DNA of 64,000 bases from Bacteroidota bacterium. Its GTDB lineage: Bacteria > Bacteroidota > Bacteroidia > J057 > JADKCL01. Both the position numbers and the translations under genes were made by a program. The stretch lies in contig JADKCL010000030.1 of NCBI GenBank assembly GCA_016718825.1, positions 1 to 64,000 on the forward strand, given 5' to 3'. The notes below the pieces were generated by a model that saw nothing but the letters and a program-made list of their open reading frames with translations, had not been told where the DNA came from and did no database searches. This document shows, one piece after another, positions 1-7,682 of the stretch (its first letter is position 1; each line of letters starts with the position of its first letter).

Positions 1-54
1 GATCAATGTTGTTGAAAATCGATATTTTTCCTCTATATTCAAAACTGACATTGG

Positions 55-722
55 GTATTCCAAGGACCCCAGAGGGGTCAAACCTTTATAGGAATGTGAG
101 ACATCCCGGTTTAACGACCCAGCGGGGGTCGCACATTCTCCGCTAAAATTTGAAAACAATATGGCCAACACCTTTTCCCAAATGTATATCCACTTCGTCT
201 TTGCCGTCCAGAACCGTGAAGCGTTGATTCAACCTTCATGGGAGGCGAGACTCCACAAATACATCACAGGAATCGTGCAGCAGCAAGGCCAAAAAATGTT
301 GGCCATCAATGGCATGCCCGACGACCTTCATTTCCTTATCGGAATGAAACCAGATTGTCGCCCATCTGATTTGGTGCGCGATGTTAAGAAATCCATAGCA
401 CATTCATCAAAGACGAGCGATTGTCCAATTTCCAGTTTAGATGGCAGGAAGGATACAGGTGTATTTTCTTCAGCCATTCACTTGGACAACATCGTAAAAT
501 ATATTCTGAACCAAAAGGAGCATCACAAGAAAATGACATTCAAACAAGAGTATTTGGGGGTTTTTGAAGAAATATGAAATCGAATTCAAGGAGGAGTATG
601 TTTTCAATTGGATTTCGGATGAATTGTGAGGATCGGTTGAAGGTGCAAGGTTCGACCCCGCTGGGGTCGAGTCATTGTGGGCGCTGGTTTTCTATAAAGG
701 TGAGACCCCTCTGGGGTCCTAG
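55..722 (+). mobile_element. IS200/REP-associated-type element, copy 1 (decayed)
   Basis: Boundaries are approximate. The left end has palindromes at 65-79 (GACCCC-AGA-GGGGTC) and 115-131; the right end has 653-669 (CGACCCC-GCT-GGGGTCG) and 704-718 (GACCCC-TCT-GGGGTC). Reading the right end on the opposite strand restores the left-end order, including a shared ACCTTTATAGAAA-like spacer. The enclosed transposase is broken, so this copy could move only in trans. Confidence 0.7.
161..577 (+). pseudogene. IS200-like Y1 transposase, copy 1, inactivated
   Basis: Encodes a single-strand HUH/tyrosine transposase of the IS200/REP-associated type. Compared with the copy at 2086, one histidine of the metal-binding HLH motif is Asp (PDDLHF for PDHLHF). 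A 1-nt loss after VKKS is compensated about 70 nt later, giving a scrambled stretch, and an extra G in a G-run shifts the last residues so the frame ends early at GVFEEI. The tyrosine helix (VKYILNQKEHH) remains. Loss of the HUH ligand plus scrambled core argues for a dead copy. Confidence 0.85.
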
Positions 723-735
723 GAGCGCTGCCTAC

Positions 736-891
736 ATGCCCAATACGAACACAAAATGGTTCATCGAACCCAAATTCGACGCACCCTTCCATTTCGAAAA
801 CGGTACAGCAGATGTCCTCTACTACGGCCAACGAAGAAAAATCAATGAGAATCTTCAGATCAGCGAAGCTAAAGGAGAGTTTGTGGAATGA
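736..891 (+). pseudogene. 3' remnant of WG-type secreted protein, unit 1
   Basis: A 51-residue fragment matching the C-termini of the proteins encoded at 2839-4846: a KWFIEPKFDAPF core, a YYGQRRKIN stretch and a terminal KGEFVE. Seven residues (NLQISEA) are inserted before the ending. It begins just downstream of the right transposon end, with no signal peptide or body. It is best read as the tail of a paralogue caught in the duplicated unit; expression is doubtful. Confidence 0.75.
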
Positions 892-1029
892 ATCGGTCAG
901 ATAATGAATTCACTGCTTGCACCAAAGCTGACATTCTCCCTCTCCCTGAAAAGTAGAACAATTTCAAAAAAGGTAGATCATTGAATATGGAAATCGATAT
1001 CTTTCTTCTATCTTTCAGATTACCATAGG

Positions 1030-1672
1030 GTATTCCAAGGACCCCAGAGGGGTCAAACCTTTATAGAAAAGTGAAACATCCCGATTTAACGACCCCAGCG
1101 GGGTCGCACATTCTCCGCTAAAATCTGAAAACAATATGGCCAACACCTTTTCCCAAATGTATATCCACTTCGTCTTTGCCGTCCAAAACCGTGAAGCGTT
1201 GATTCAACCTTCATGGGAGGCGAGACTCCACAAATACATCACAGGAATCGTGCAGCAGCAAGGCCAAAAAATGTTGGCCATCAATGGCATGCCCGACCAC
1301 CTTCATTTCCTCATCGGAATGAAACCAGATTGTCGCCCATCAGATTTGGTGCGCGATGTTAAGAAATCCAGTAGCGCATTCATCAAAGACGAGCGATTGT
1401 CCAATTTCCAGTTTAGATGGCAGGAAGGATACGGTGTATTTTCATACAGGCATTCACACCTGCAGAACATCGTACAATATATCCTGAACCAGAAGGAGCA
1501 TCACAAGAAAATGACATTCAATTATGAAATCGAATTCAAGGAGGAGTATGTTTTCAGTTGGATTTCGGATGAATTGTGAGGATCGGTTGGAGGTGCAAGG
1601 TTCGACCCCGCTGGGGTCGAGAAATTGTGGGCGCTGGTTTTCTATAAAGGTGAGACCCCTCTGGGGTCCTAG
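1030..1672 (+). mobile_element. IS200/REP-associated-type element, copy 2
   Basis: Left palindromes are at 1040-1054 (loop AGA) and 1091-1105 (loop AGC); right palindromes at 1604-1618 (loop GCT) and 1654-1668 (loop TCT). These are reverse complements of the left ones in mirrored order. The internal transposase carries a short deletion. Outer limits are estimated from similarity between units. Confidence 0.7.
1136..1579 (+). CDS. IS200-like Y1 transposase, copy 2 (internal deletion)
   Basis: Single-strand DNA transposase of the IS200/REP-associated tyrosine family. The HUH motif (PDHLHF) and the tyrosine helix (VQYILNQKEHH) are intact. Nine codons present in copy 3 after KKMTF are missing in frame, shortening the C-terminal helix to 147 residues. 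No TnpB-like partner is present. The deletion lies beyond the catalytic residues, so activity is uncertain; reduced or no function seems likely. Small changes (QNIVQ for DNIVK) suggest relaxed constraint. Confidence 0.7.
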   Translation: MANTFSQMYIHFVFAVQNREALIQPSWEARLHKYITGIVQQQGQKMLAINGMPDHLHFLIGMKPDCRPSDLVRDVKKSSSAFIKDERLSNFQFRWQEGYGVFSYRHSHLQNIVQYILNQKEHHKKMTFNYEIEFKEEYVFSWISDEL

Positions 1673-1683
1673 GAGCTGCCTAC

Positions 1684-1839
1684 ATGCCCAATACGAACAC
1701 AAAATGGCTCATCGAACCCAAATTCGACGCACCCTTCCATTTCGAAAACGGTACAGCAGATGTCCTCTACTACGGCCAACGAAGAAAAATCAATGAGAAT
1801 CTTCAGATCAGCGAAGCTAAAGGAGAGTTTGTGGAATGA
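1684..1839 (+). pseudogene. 3' remnant of WG-type secreted protein, unit 2
   Basis: A 51-residue fragment almost identical to the one at 736-891 (KWLIEPKFDAPF instead of KWFIEPKFDAPF). It ends in the same insertion before KGEFVE and directly follows the right palindrome pair of copy 2. It has no exported N-terminus. Near-identity with unit 1 indicates recent duplication together with the transposase. Confidence 0.75.
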
Positions 1840-1976
1840 ATCGGTCAGATAATGAATTCACTGCTTGCACCAAAGCTGACATTCTCCCTCTCCCTGAAAA
1901 GTAGAACAATTTCAAAAAGGTAGATCATTGAATATGAAAATCTATATTTTTCCTCTATATTCAAAACTAACATTGG

Positions 1977-2649
1977 GTATTCCAAGGACCCCAGAGGGGT
2001 CAAACCTTTATAGAAATGTGAGACATCCCGATTTGACGATCCGCCGTGGCGGATCGCACATTCTTCGCTAGAATCTGAAAACAATATGGCCAACACCTTT
2101 TCCCAAATGTATATCCACTTCGTCTTTGCCGTCCAGAACCGTGAAGCGTTGATTCAACCTTCATGGGAGGCGAGACTCCACAAATACATCACAGGAATCG
2201 TGCAGCAGCAAGGCCAAAAAATGTTGGCCATCAATGGCATGCCCGACCACCTTCATTTCCTCATCGGAATGAAACCAGATTGTCGCCCATCAGATTTGGT
2301 GCGCGATGTTAAGAAATCCAGTAGCACATTCATCAAAGACGAGCGATTGTCCAATTTCCAGTTTAGATGGCAGGAAGGATACGGTGTATTTTCTTACAGC
2401 CATTCACACCTGGACAACATCGTAAAATATATCCTGAACCAGAAGGAGCATCACAAGAAAATGACATTCAAACAAGAGTATTTGGGGTTTTTGAAGAAAT
2501 ATGAAATCGAATTCAAGGAGGAGTATGTTTTCAATTGGATTTCGGATGAATTGTGAGGATCGGTTGAAGGTGCAAGGTTCGACCCCGCTGGGGTCGAGTC
2601 ATTGTGGGCGCTGGTTTTCTATAAAGGTGAGACCCCTCTGGGGTCCTTG
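1977..2649 (+). mobile_element. IS200/REP-associated-type element, copy 3 (most intact)
   Basis: Left palindromes are at 1987-2001 (GACCCC-AGA-GGGGTC) and 2037-2056; the latter has changed sequence (CGATCCGCC/GGCGGATCG) but is still a palindrome. Right palindromes are at 2581-2595 and 2631-2645. The enclosed transposase is full length. This copy lies immediately upstream of the third WG remnant and the intact WG operon. Confidence 0.75.
2086..2556 (+). CDS. IS200-like / REP-associated Y1 transposase (intact)
   Basis: 156-residue HUH single-strand transposase. Visible are an N-terminal YIHFVFAVQNR strand, the HUH motif PDHLHF near residue 55, and a catalytic-tyrosine helix VKYILNQKEHH near residues 114-124. 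A TFKQEYLGFLKKY tail follows. Family knowledge: such enzymes nick single-stranded DNA at hairpins near the element ends and join by a 5' phosphotyrosine. With no TnpB and palindromes in inverted pairs, it resembles REP-associated transposases (RAYT) more than classical IS200, which lacks mirrored ends. Most likely the active source for its two damaged neighbours. Confidence 0.88.
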   Translation: MANTFSQMYIHFVFAVQNREALIQPSWEARLHKYITGIVQQQGQKMLAINGMPDHLHFLIGMKPDCRPSDLVRDVKKSSSTFIKDERLSNFQFRWQEGYGVFSYSHSHLDNIVKYILNQKEHHKKMTFKQEYLGFLKKYEIEFKEEYVFNWISDEL

Positions 2650-2680
2650 GAGCGGTGAATGGAGCATCGTCACTGTTGCT

Positions 2681-2842
2681 ATGGTGATCATTGACAATCA
2701 TGACCATCGGCTTATTCCACCCAATTACGATGCCTCGTTCAAATTCAAGGACGGCACTGCCGACGTCATCTACCACTGCCAAAAGCGCAAGATCAATGAG
2801 AATCTTCAGATCAGCGAAGCTAAAGGAGAGTTTGTGGAATGA
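2681..2842 (+). pseudogene. 3' remnant of WG-type secreted protein, unit 3
   Basis: About 53 residues with a divergent WG tail (LIPPNYDASFKF, DGTADVIYHCQ) and the same KGEFVE ending, including the seven-residue insertion seen in units 1 and 2. Its stop overlaps the ATG of the next gene by the ATGA arrangement used between the intact paralogues. So it occupies the position of a former upstream operon member whose 5' part is gone. The sequence differs from the unit 1 and 2 remnants, so its tail came from a different paralogue or was converted. Confidence 0.6.
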
Positions 2843-3513
2843 AGAACCCTTCTGAGAAATGGATGTTGCCCTTGTTTTCATTGGTTTTAGCATGTTGTCT
2901 GCGGAGCACTACCTTTTCCCAATGTGCCAGTATTGAACCTCGAGCCGAATTCCCATCGGAGCCATCGCGCTACCAATGGCATTTCAGCGATCCTGCGAAA
3001 GATGCTTGGGTCTATAATGGGATCAAATGGAAAAAGGTGACCATCGCTTTTTGCGATAGTCTCTTCCGTTGTGGACAATTTATGGTCACCAAAGAAAGAA
3101 GGGCATTGTCTGCAAAGAGCCGAGTGTATATCTATGATACCACTGGCAAGACCTTACTGTCAAATATTGATACGTATGTTGTTGGGGAAGGCTATGCTTT
3201 GGCTTGGAGAAGAATGGCAATAGGTTTCTTGATTGCGGCGAATGGCGATACCCTTGCTACTTTTTCTGGTTGCTATGCAGGGCCTCCAGAAATCGTGGAT
3301 GGTAGGTTGGCTGTCTCTGTGGCAGACCTCCCGAAGGAACTGCCAGGTACGCTTTGCTGGGAGCTCACAACTTGGGGCATGATTGATGAAGTTGGTCATT
3401 GGGTGATCCCCCCGAAATTCGACGGCCCATTCCACTTCCAAAATGGATTTGCAGAGGTGATCTACTACGGCCAAAAGCGCAAAATCAATGAGAAAGGAGA
3501 GTTTGTGGAATGA
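2839..3513 (+). CDS. Secreted WG-repeat-like protein, paralogue A
   Basis: 224 residues with an N-terminal signal peptide (hydrophobic PLFSLVLACCL, then TFSQ). The central domain contains a W-x-x-x-x-AW-VYNG-KWKKV element. A C-terminal WG-type unit follows: TWGMIDEVGHWVIPPKFDGPF, then YYGQKRKINEKGEFVE. WG motifs form short beta-hairpin repeats in secreted proteins; the biological role of this family is unknown. First intact member of a four-gene operon; its stop overlaps the next start (ATGA). The start overlaps the preceding remnant in the same way. Confidence 0.75.
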   Translation: MKNPSEKWMLPLFSLVLACCLRSTTFSQCASIEPRAEFPSEPSRYQWHFSDPAKDAWVYNGIKWKKVTIAFCDSLFRCGQFMVTKERRALSAKSRVYIYDTTGKTLLSNIDTYVVGEGYALAWRRMAIGFLIAANGDTLATFSGCYAGPPEIVDGRLAVSVADLPKELPGTLCWELTTWGMIDEVGHWVIPPKFDGPFHFQNGFAEVIYYGQKRKINEKGEFVE

Positions 3514-4160
3514 AATTGAATCGCCGCAATCTGGGACTAATGTGTGTCTGGATGATCTTACATGGTCTGGCATTCAGTCAGGCGGATCCTCTCATCCTCT
3601 TGGGCAGCGGCAAACCAGCCGTGAAACGTGGTGCTGAACCTTGGTATCTGGACACCTTGAATCAAATCGCCTGGCGCCGCGAGGGCCGCGCTTGGACACA
3701 AGTTTCCGAGGATACGGTTCAAGAAATGCTGCCCTGCCATGGATTCCTGCATATCCGCAGTGGTGGGATCGGCACGATCTGGGACGCCTCTGGCAAAGTC
3801 GCCACCGAATATCACCATTGTTCTTGCAGCGATTCCTTGCGGATTGTGTGGTATTCAGGCATTACCGTATTCTATGAGCCCGATGGAGCAACATTGCATG
3901 CAACGCATTGTGGCGCCAATTGGAAAGCCCATGATTCAATCCAAGGCATGGCGTGTTTCTGCCTGCCGCAACGGGAAGCCACTGGGAATCAGATGCTGGA
4001 CTGTGAAGAAATCAGACAATGGGGCATGCTGGGTGCCAATGGGAAATGGCTCATCGAACCCCGATTTGACGGGCCATTCCGTTTCCAAAATGGATTTGCA
4101 GCGGTACTGTATTACGGCCAAAAGCGCAAGATCAATGAGAAAGGAGAATTCGTAGAATGA
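3510..4160 (+). CDS. Secreted WG-repeat-like protein, paralogue B
   Basis: 216 residues. The signal peptide is MCVWMILHGLAFSQ-like, near residues 10-25. The body is only weakly like its neighbours (W-YLDTLNQIAWRREGRAW), but the C-terminal ~50 residues are nearly identical (QWGMLGANGKWLIEPRFDGPF, YYGQKRKINEKGEFVE). Divergent bodies with conserved tails suggest gene conversion at the 3' ends or selection on the tail. Coupled by 4-nt ATGA overlaps on both sides, so co-translated with A and C. Function not recognised. Confidence 0.75.
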   Translation: MKLNRRNLGLMCVWMILHGLAFSQADPLILLGSGKPAVKRGAEPWYLDTLNQIAWRREGRAWTQVSEDTVQEMLPCHGFLHIRSGGIGTIWDASGKVATEYHHCSCSDSLRIVWYSGITVFYEPDGATLHATHCGANWKAHDSIQGMACFCLPQREATGNQMLDCEEIRQWGMLGANGKWLIEPRFDGPFRFQNGFAAVLYYGQKRKINEKGEFVE

Positions 4161-4846
4161 AAACAACAGGAAAACAGTCTTTTTGCACTTTTTTGGGCGC
4201 TTTGATTGCCGTTGTGTTGACTTTCGCTGCATCTCCGTCCTACTCCCAAGGGCCCATTCACCTTGCCGAAGGCAAGAAGTTGCCCAATTCGGCAGCGGAA
4301 AATGATTGGTTTTTGAACACCAAAGATCAACGTATTTTCCGCTACACCAATGCAAAATGGTCGATGTTTCGCGTTGCACGTTGCACCCGCACGGCCATTT
4401 GTCACAAGTTTTTGCTGCTGCATTTTGAAGATGGCAGTATGGAACTTGTCAAAGCCAACGGCAAATCCGCAAAGCCCAATTATCAAGCTCGGTTTCAGTT
4501 TCAATGTTATGATTCGATTTCCACCATGGAAGTCGGCGACAATTTCATTCTTTTTGACCACCAAGGAAGAACGTTGGCCGAGATCGATATGCGAATGTGC
4601 AAGGGCCAAAAAATCATTGAATTTCAAGGAAAAATCGCATTCTGCGTCCCTGAATTCGTAAATTCCTTCGAATCTGGCCCGATCCCCTGTAGCGAACTCA
4701 AAAACTGGGGCATGATGGATACGGACGGTAAATGGCGAATTGAGCCCAAATTTGATGCATTTTTCCAATTCATCAACGGTACCGCAGATGTCCTGTACTA
4801 CGGCCAACGCAAAAAGATCAACGAATCAGGAGAATTCGTAGATTAG
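4157..4846 (+). CDS. Secreted WG-repeat-like protein, paralogue C
   Basis: 229 residues. A hydrophobic export signal lies near residues 10-30 (LIAVVLTFAASPSYSQ). The body has a NDWFLNTKDQRIFRYTNAKW element parallel to the other paralogues, and the WG tail (NWGMMDTDGKWRIEPKFDAFF, YYGQRKKINESGEFVD) is conserved. The start overlaps paralogue B by ATGA. No enzyme motif is visible. The likely location is periplasm or cell surface. Confidence 0.75.
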   Translation: MKTTGKQSFCTFLGALIAVVLTFAASPSYSQGPIHLAEGKKLPNSAAENDWFLNTKDQRIFRYTNAKWSMFRVARCTRTAICHKFLLLHFEDGSMELVKANGKSAKPNYQARFQFQCYDSISTMEVGDNFILFDHQGRTLAEIDMRMCKGQKIIEFQGKIAFCVPEFVNSFESGPIPCSELKNWGMMDTDGKWRIEPKFDAFFQFINGTADVLYYGQRKKINESGEFVD

Positions 4847-4850
4847 GACA

Positions 4851-5519
4851 GTGAGACGAAATCCGTGGAATAGCGCCTTCAGGAATTGGGTCAGTGGAAT
4901 CTGTCTCTTGCTCGTATTATGGACCTGTGGCATTGAAGTTAAGGCACAGCAACCCAAGCCCTCCCCCGAATTTCCCAAGCATCCCAAAGAAGGCGAATGG
5001 CTGTTCAGCAGGGAAGCCCATGGCGTTTGGATTTTCCAAAATGAAGATTGGAAACGCTTGGACATCAAGGATTGCCGTTCTTTTGTGCAATGCAACAACC
5101 ATGTCATCATCAAAGACGGGAGCACTTACCTGCTCGCGGATTTACAAGGCAATATTTTGTCCAGCAAAAGCCCGGACATTCGGTGCTTCCATGATTTTAT
5201 CATCGTCGGTGGACGTAGCCATCTGGACTACTTGCTCAATGACCGCGGCGACACGCTCACTCCCATGGTGAACAATTGTAAAATTTTTGCAGATACTTTG
5301 GCGGGCGAACCCGTTTTCTGCTTTCCCGCCTACAGTCCCGGCTTGGAAAACTATTCCTGCCTGGAACTCCGCAACTGGGGAATGATGGATGTCAAAGGCA
5401 AATGGGTGATCGAGCCAAGATTCGACCGCCCCTTCAACTTTCAAAATGGCAAAGCGGAAGTCAAAGAAAAGGGAATTTACCGCTGGATCGATGAAAACGG
5501 AGAAACAATGGAGAATTAA
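4851..5519 (+). CDS. Secreted WG-repeat-like protein, paralogue D (operon end)
   Basis: 222 residues from a GTG start four bases after paralogue C; no in-frame ATG precedes the signal peptide (GICLLLVLWTCGIEVKAQQ). The body repeats the GEWLFSREAHGVWIFQNEDW pattern. The WG tail is present (NWGMMDVKGKWVIEPRFDRPF) but the YYGQxRKIN block is replaced by KEKGIYRWIDENGE, so its 3' end escaped the homogenisation seen in A-C. That fits its position as the last member. Function unknown. Confidence 0.72.
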   Translation: MRRNPWNSAFRNWVSGICLLLVLWTCGIEVKAQQPKPSPEFPKHPKEGEWLFSREAHGVWIFQNEDWKRLDIKDCRSFVQCNNHVIIKDGSTYLLADLQGNILSSKSPDIRCFHDFIIVGGRSHLDYLLNDRGDTLTPMVNNCKIFADTLAGEPVFCFPAYSPGLENYSCLELRNWGMMDVKGKWVIEPRFDRPFNFQNGKAEVKEKGIYRWIDENGETMEN

Positions 5520-5831
5520 TAATGGAAAATGGAGAATCGAAGATCGGCGAAGCCAATTGCGAAGCAATCATGCAGAAAACCCGAACGGTTCAGCGCAGCT
5601 AATCGAGTGCCCCGAAGCGCTTATCAACGTTCCTTTGGGAAATTTGCTGATAAGGAATTTCCGACCTCTATGTCACCCAGAGTTGTCTCGATAATTGCTA
5701 TTTTTCATTAGCTTCGCTGATTTACTCAGTGTTGTCTTTTTTGAAAGGTCTTCGTGATGTGCTGCGCAGTTGCTTCGCAGTTCTCAATTTTGAATTCTCA
5801 ATTCTCAATTCTCAATTCTCAATTCAATAGG
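5520..5831. other. Intergenic stretch with simple repeat
   Basis: No convincing gene. It contains scattered AT-rich sequence and, just before the next start, a short tandem repeat (described separately). No clear terminator with a T-tract follows the WG operon. Confidence 0.6.
5794..5826. repeat. ATTCTCA heptamer tandem repeat
   Basis: About four and a half copies of ATTCTCA directly upstream of the dehydratase gene, ending six bases before its ATG. A shorter form occurs near 15750-15785. Copy-number change here could alter the distance between promoter and start (inference). Confidence 0.75.
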
Positions 5832-6770
5832 ATGGTTTCTAAACAAGATATGTTGTCGGCCCACGCGCGCATCGCGCCGCTGATTCATCGCACGCCGGTG
5901 ATGACATCGACTTTGGTCAATGCGACGTTGGGCGCGGAATTGTTTTTCAAATGCGAGAATTTGCAGAAAATCGGCGCATTTAAGATTCGGGGAGCGACGA
6001 ATGCTTTGCGTTCCTTGTCGGCGGAGGAATTGCGCGGAGGGGCCTGCACGCATAGCTCGGGCAATCACGCGCAGGCGGTCGCGTATGCAGCGCGCGCACT
6101 TGGAATTCCTGCTTATATTGTGATGCCGAGCACGAGTTCGGCAGTCAAAAAGGCTGCTGTGGCAGCCTACGGTGCCCAAATCTTCGAATGTGAACCCAAT
6201 CAAGCCGCCCGCGAAGCGATGGCTGCAAAAGTCATGGCAGAGACCGGGGCGGCCTTCGTGCATCCTTACGACGATGACCGCATCATCGCCGGTCAAGGCA
6301 CTGCAGCCATGGAATTGATGGAGGATCAGCCTGATTTGGATTTCATCCTCGCCCCGATTGGCGGCGGCGGATTGATGGGCGGGACTGCCTTGGCAGCGGC
6401 CTATTTTTCACCAACGACCAAGGCAATTGCCTGCGAACCCGACGGCGCCGACGATGCCTTCCGTTCGTTTCGGGACCGCGTTCCGTATCCCAGCCAAAAT
6501 CCCAAGACCCTCGCCGATGGCTTGCTCACCTCCGTCGGCGAACGCAACCGGGAAATTCTGTTTCAGTATGTCGATCAGGTGATTACCTGTTCCGAAGAAG
6601 CCATGGTGCAAGCCATGCGTCTCGTTTGGGAACGCATGAAAATCGTGATCGAACCGAGTTCGGCGGTGCCTTTAGCTTGTTTGCTGGAGGGAAAGCTTGA
6701 TGTCAAAGGCAAACGTGTCGGCATCATCATATCTGGCGGGAATGTGGATTTGTCTCGGTTGCCGTTTTGA
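5832..6770 (+). CDS. PLP-dependent threonine/serine dehydratase or serine racemase
   Basis: 312 residues from ATG 5832; a longer frame would translate the upstream heptamer repeat. Fold-type II PLP enzyme: the Schiff-base lysine is in QKIGAFKIRGA (K51), the substrate loop is SSGNHAQA, and a glycine-rich phosphate loop GGGGLMGG lies near residues 177-185. Family role: deamination of L-threonine/L-serine to 2-oxoacids, or serine racemisation. No C-terminal ACT regulatory domain is present, so it is catabolic-type or racemase-like rather than the isoleucine-pathway enzyme. Which reaction it performs cannot be read from sequence alone. Confidence 0.85.
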   Translation: MVSKQDMLSAHARIAPLIHRTPVMTSTLVNATLGAELFFKCENLQKIGAFKIRGATNALRSLSAEELRGGACTHSSGNHAQAVAYAARALGIPAYIVMPSTSSAVKKAAVAAYGAQIFECEPNQAAREAMAAKVMAETGAAFVHPYDDDRIIAGQGTAAMELMEDQPDLDFILAPIGGGGLMGGTALAAAYFSPTTKAIACEPDGADDAFRSFRDRVPYPSQNPKTLADGLLTSVGERNREILFQYVDQVITCSEEAMVQAMRLVWERMKIVIEPSSAVPLACLLEGKLDVKGKRVGIIISGGNVDLSRLPF

Positions 6771-6787
6771 GCAACCCCAAAAGGCAC

Positions 6788-6943
6788 CTACTCCTCCAAC
6801 AACTGCAGCAAATACGCTTCAAGGTTCACAATCAGTGTGCGCCCCGAACAACCAATTTTCTTTTTTTCTTTTTTCTGGCGTTTAACTTGGTCCCCCTCTA
6901 GGAACACCCCTTTTCTTTCGGGTTGTTTTTTCAGATGAGCCAT
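6788..6943 (-). CDS. Small hypothetical protein (weak)
   Basis: 51 codons from ATG at 6943, reading a lysine-rich centre (RQKKEKKK) and a leucine-rich end. It lies between two genes with no homology that I recognise. A longer frame would overlap the next gene. It could be spurious; it is listed because the 6771-6986 gap otherwise holds nothing clear. Confidence 0.22.
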   Translation of the reverse strand: MAHLKKQPERKGVFLEGDQVKRQKKEKKKIGCSGRTLIVNLEAYLLQLLEE

Positions 6944-6986
6944 GAAGTTCAAATCAGCCCCCGAATCTACAACTGTTTGTGGATTT

Positions 6987-7682
6987 TCAATGCAACATCT
7001 CGTAGCTTGCAAAGCGGGGAAATTCATCGTCCTTGACCCGGTTGCCGATCAGGAGCTCCTTTGGATGGGCCGAATTGGTGACTTCGAAAAACACTTCGGC
7101 AAAAGGTTCATTCAGTCCCATTTCGATCTCGGTTTCTACATCAAGTTTGCCGAAGTCCTTGTCATAGAGCATTCTCGGAAACGCATGGTACATCTCCGAT
7201 GTGATGCTGATTTCAGACTTTGGCGCTTTCCTCCCGTAAACTATGCGAATCGAACGTACACCGTCCAAAACAAGCAAACGTCGCAATTGGCTCAGTTTTC
7301 GCACCGTTTTCCCACCATAAGCCGAAATATAATCTCCCCAGGCTTGGAGTACATTCGGCCCCATGTATTTTTCTATTAAATCAGGGTCGCTTGTCCTGAT
7401 TCGGACTTCAATCGCAGAAAACAAGCCCAAGCCCAGCAACGAACTGACTTCGATATTTCCCTTGTATTGCGGAATCAAGGTTTCCAACGTCGCAAAGACA
7501 TTTCGAATGACTTGTAAATCCTTGCCATGCGCGAGGTTGTAGGCCATTTCGGAACCGATGTCCATCATGGGCATGTAGGCGCCTTCCCAATTGCCCCATT
7601 CCAGCAGAGGATCAATGTAGCGTTTCGTCCATTCAGGAGAATGGTCACAAATCGCTTTCAGAATGATTTGATCGGTCGTCAT
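6987..7682 (-). CDS. Conserved hypothetical protein (helical, cytoplasmic)
   Basis: 231 residues, no signal peptide. The N-terminal half is helical, with an IRNVFATLETLI-x-GNIEVSSLLGLGLFSAIEV region that recalls DUF7674-like helical domains (tentative). The C-terminal half has an IRIVYGRKAP strand region. No catalytic motif seen. A degenerate copy of its first ~45 bases lies about 550 bp upstream at 8181-8226, suggesting a lost paralogue. Function unknown. Confidence 0.6.
   Translation of the reverse strand: MTTDQIILKAICDHSPEWTKRYIDPLLEWGNWEGAYMPMMDIGSEMAYNLAHGKDLQVIRNVFATLETLIPQYKGNIEVSSLLGLGLFSAIEVRIRTSDPDLIEKYMGPNVLQAWGDYISAYGGKTVRKLSQLRRLLVLDGVRSIRIVYGRKAPKSEISITSEMYHAFPRMLYDKDFGKLDVETEIEMGLNEPFAEVFFEVTNSAHPKELLIGNRVKDDEFPRFASYEMLH

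Larger units (their letters stand above)
1..2650. repeat. Three tandem ~950-975 bp units (transposase plus gene remnant)
   Basis: Three direct near-identical units place transposase starts at 161, 1136 and 2086 (spacing 975 and 950). Each unit holds an AT-rich leader, a left palindrome pair, a transposase frame, a right palindrome pair in mirror orientation, and the 3' end of a WG-type secreted-protein gene. The third unit abuts the intact WG operon at 2839. This looks like local amplification of element plus host flank by unequal recombination (inference). The window edge cuts into unit 1, so more units may lie upstream. Confidence 0.85.
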
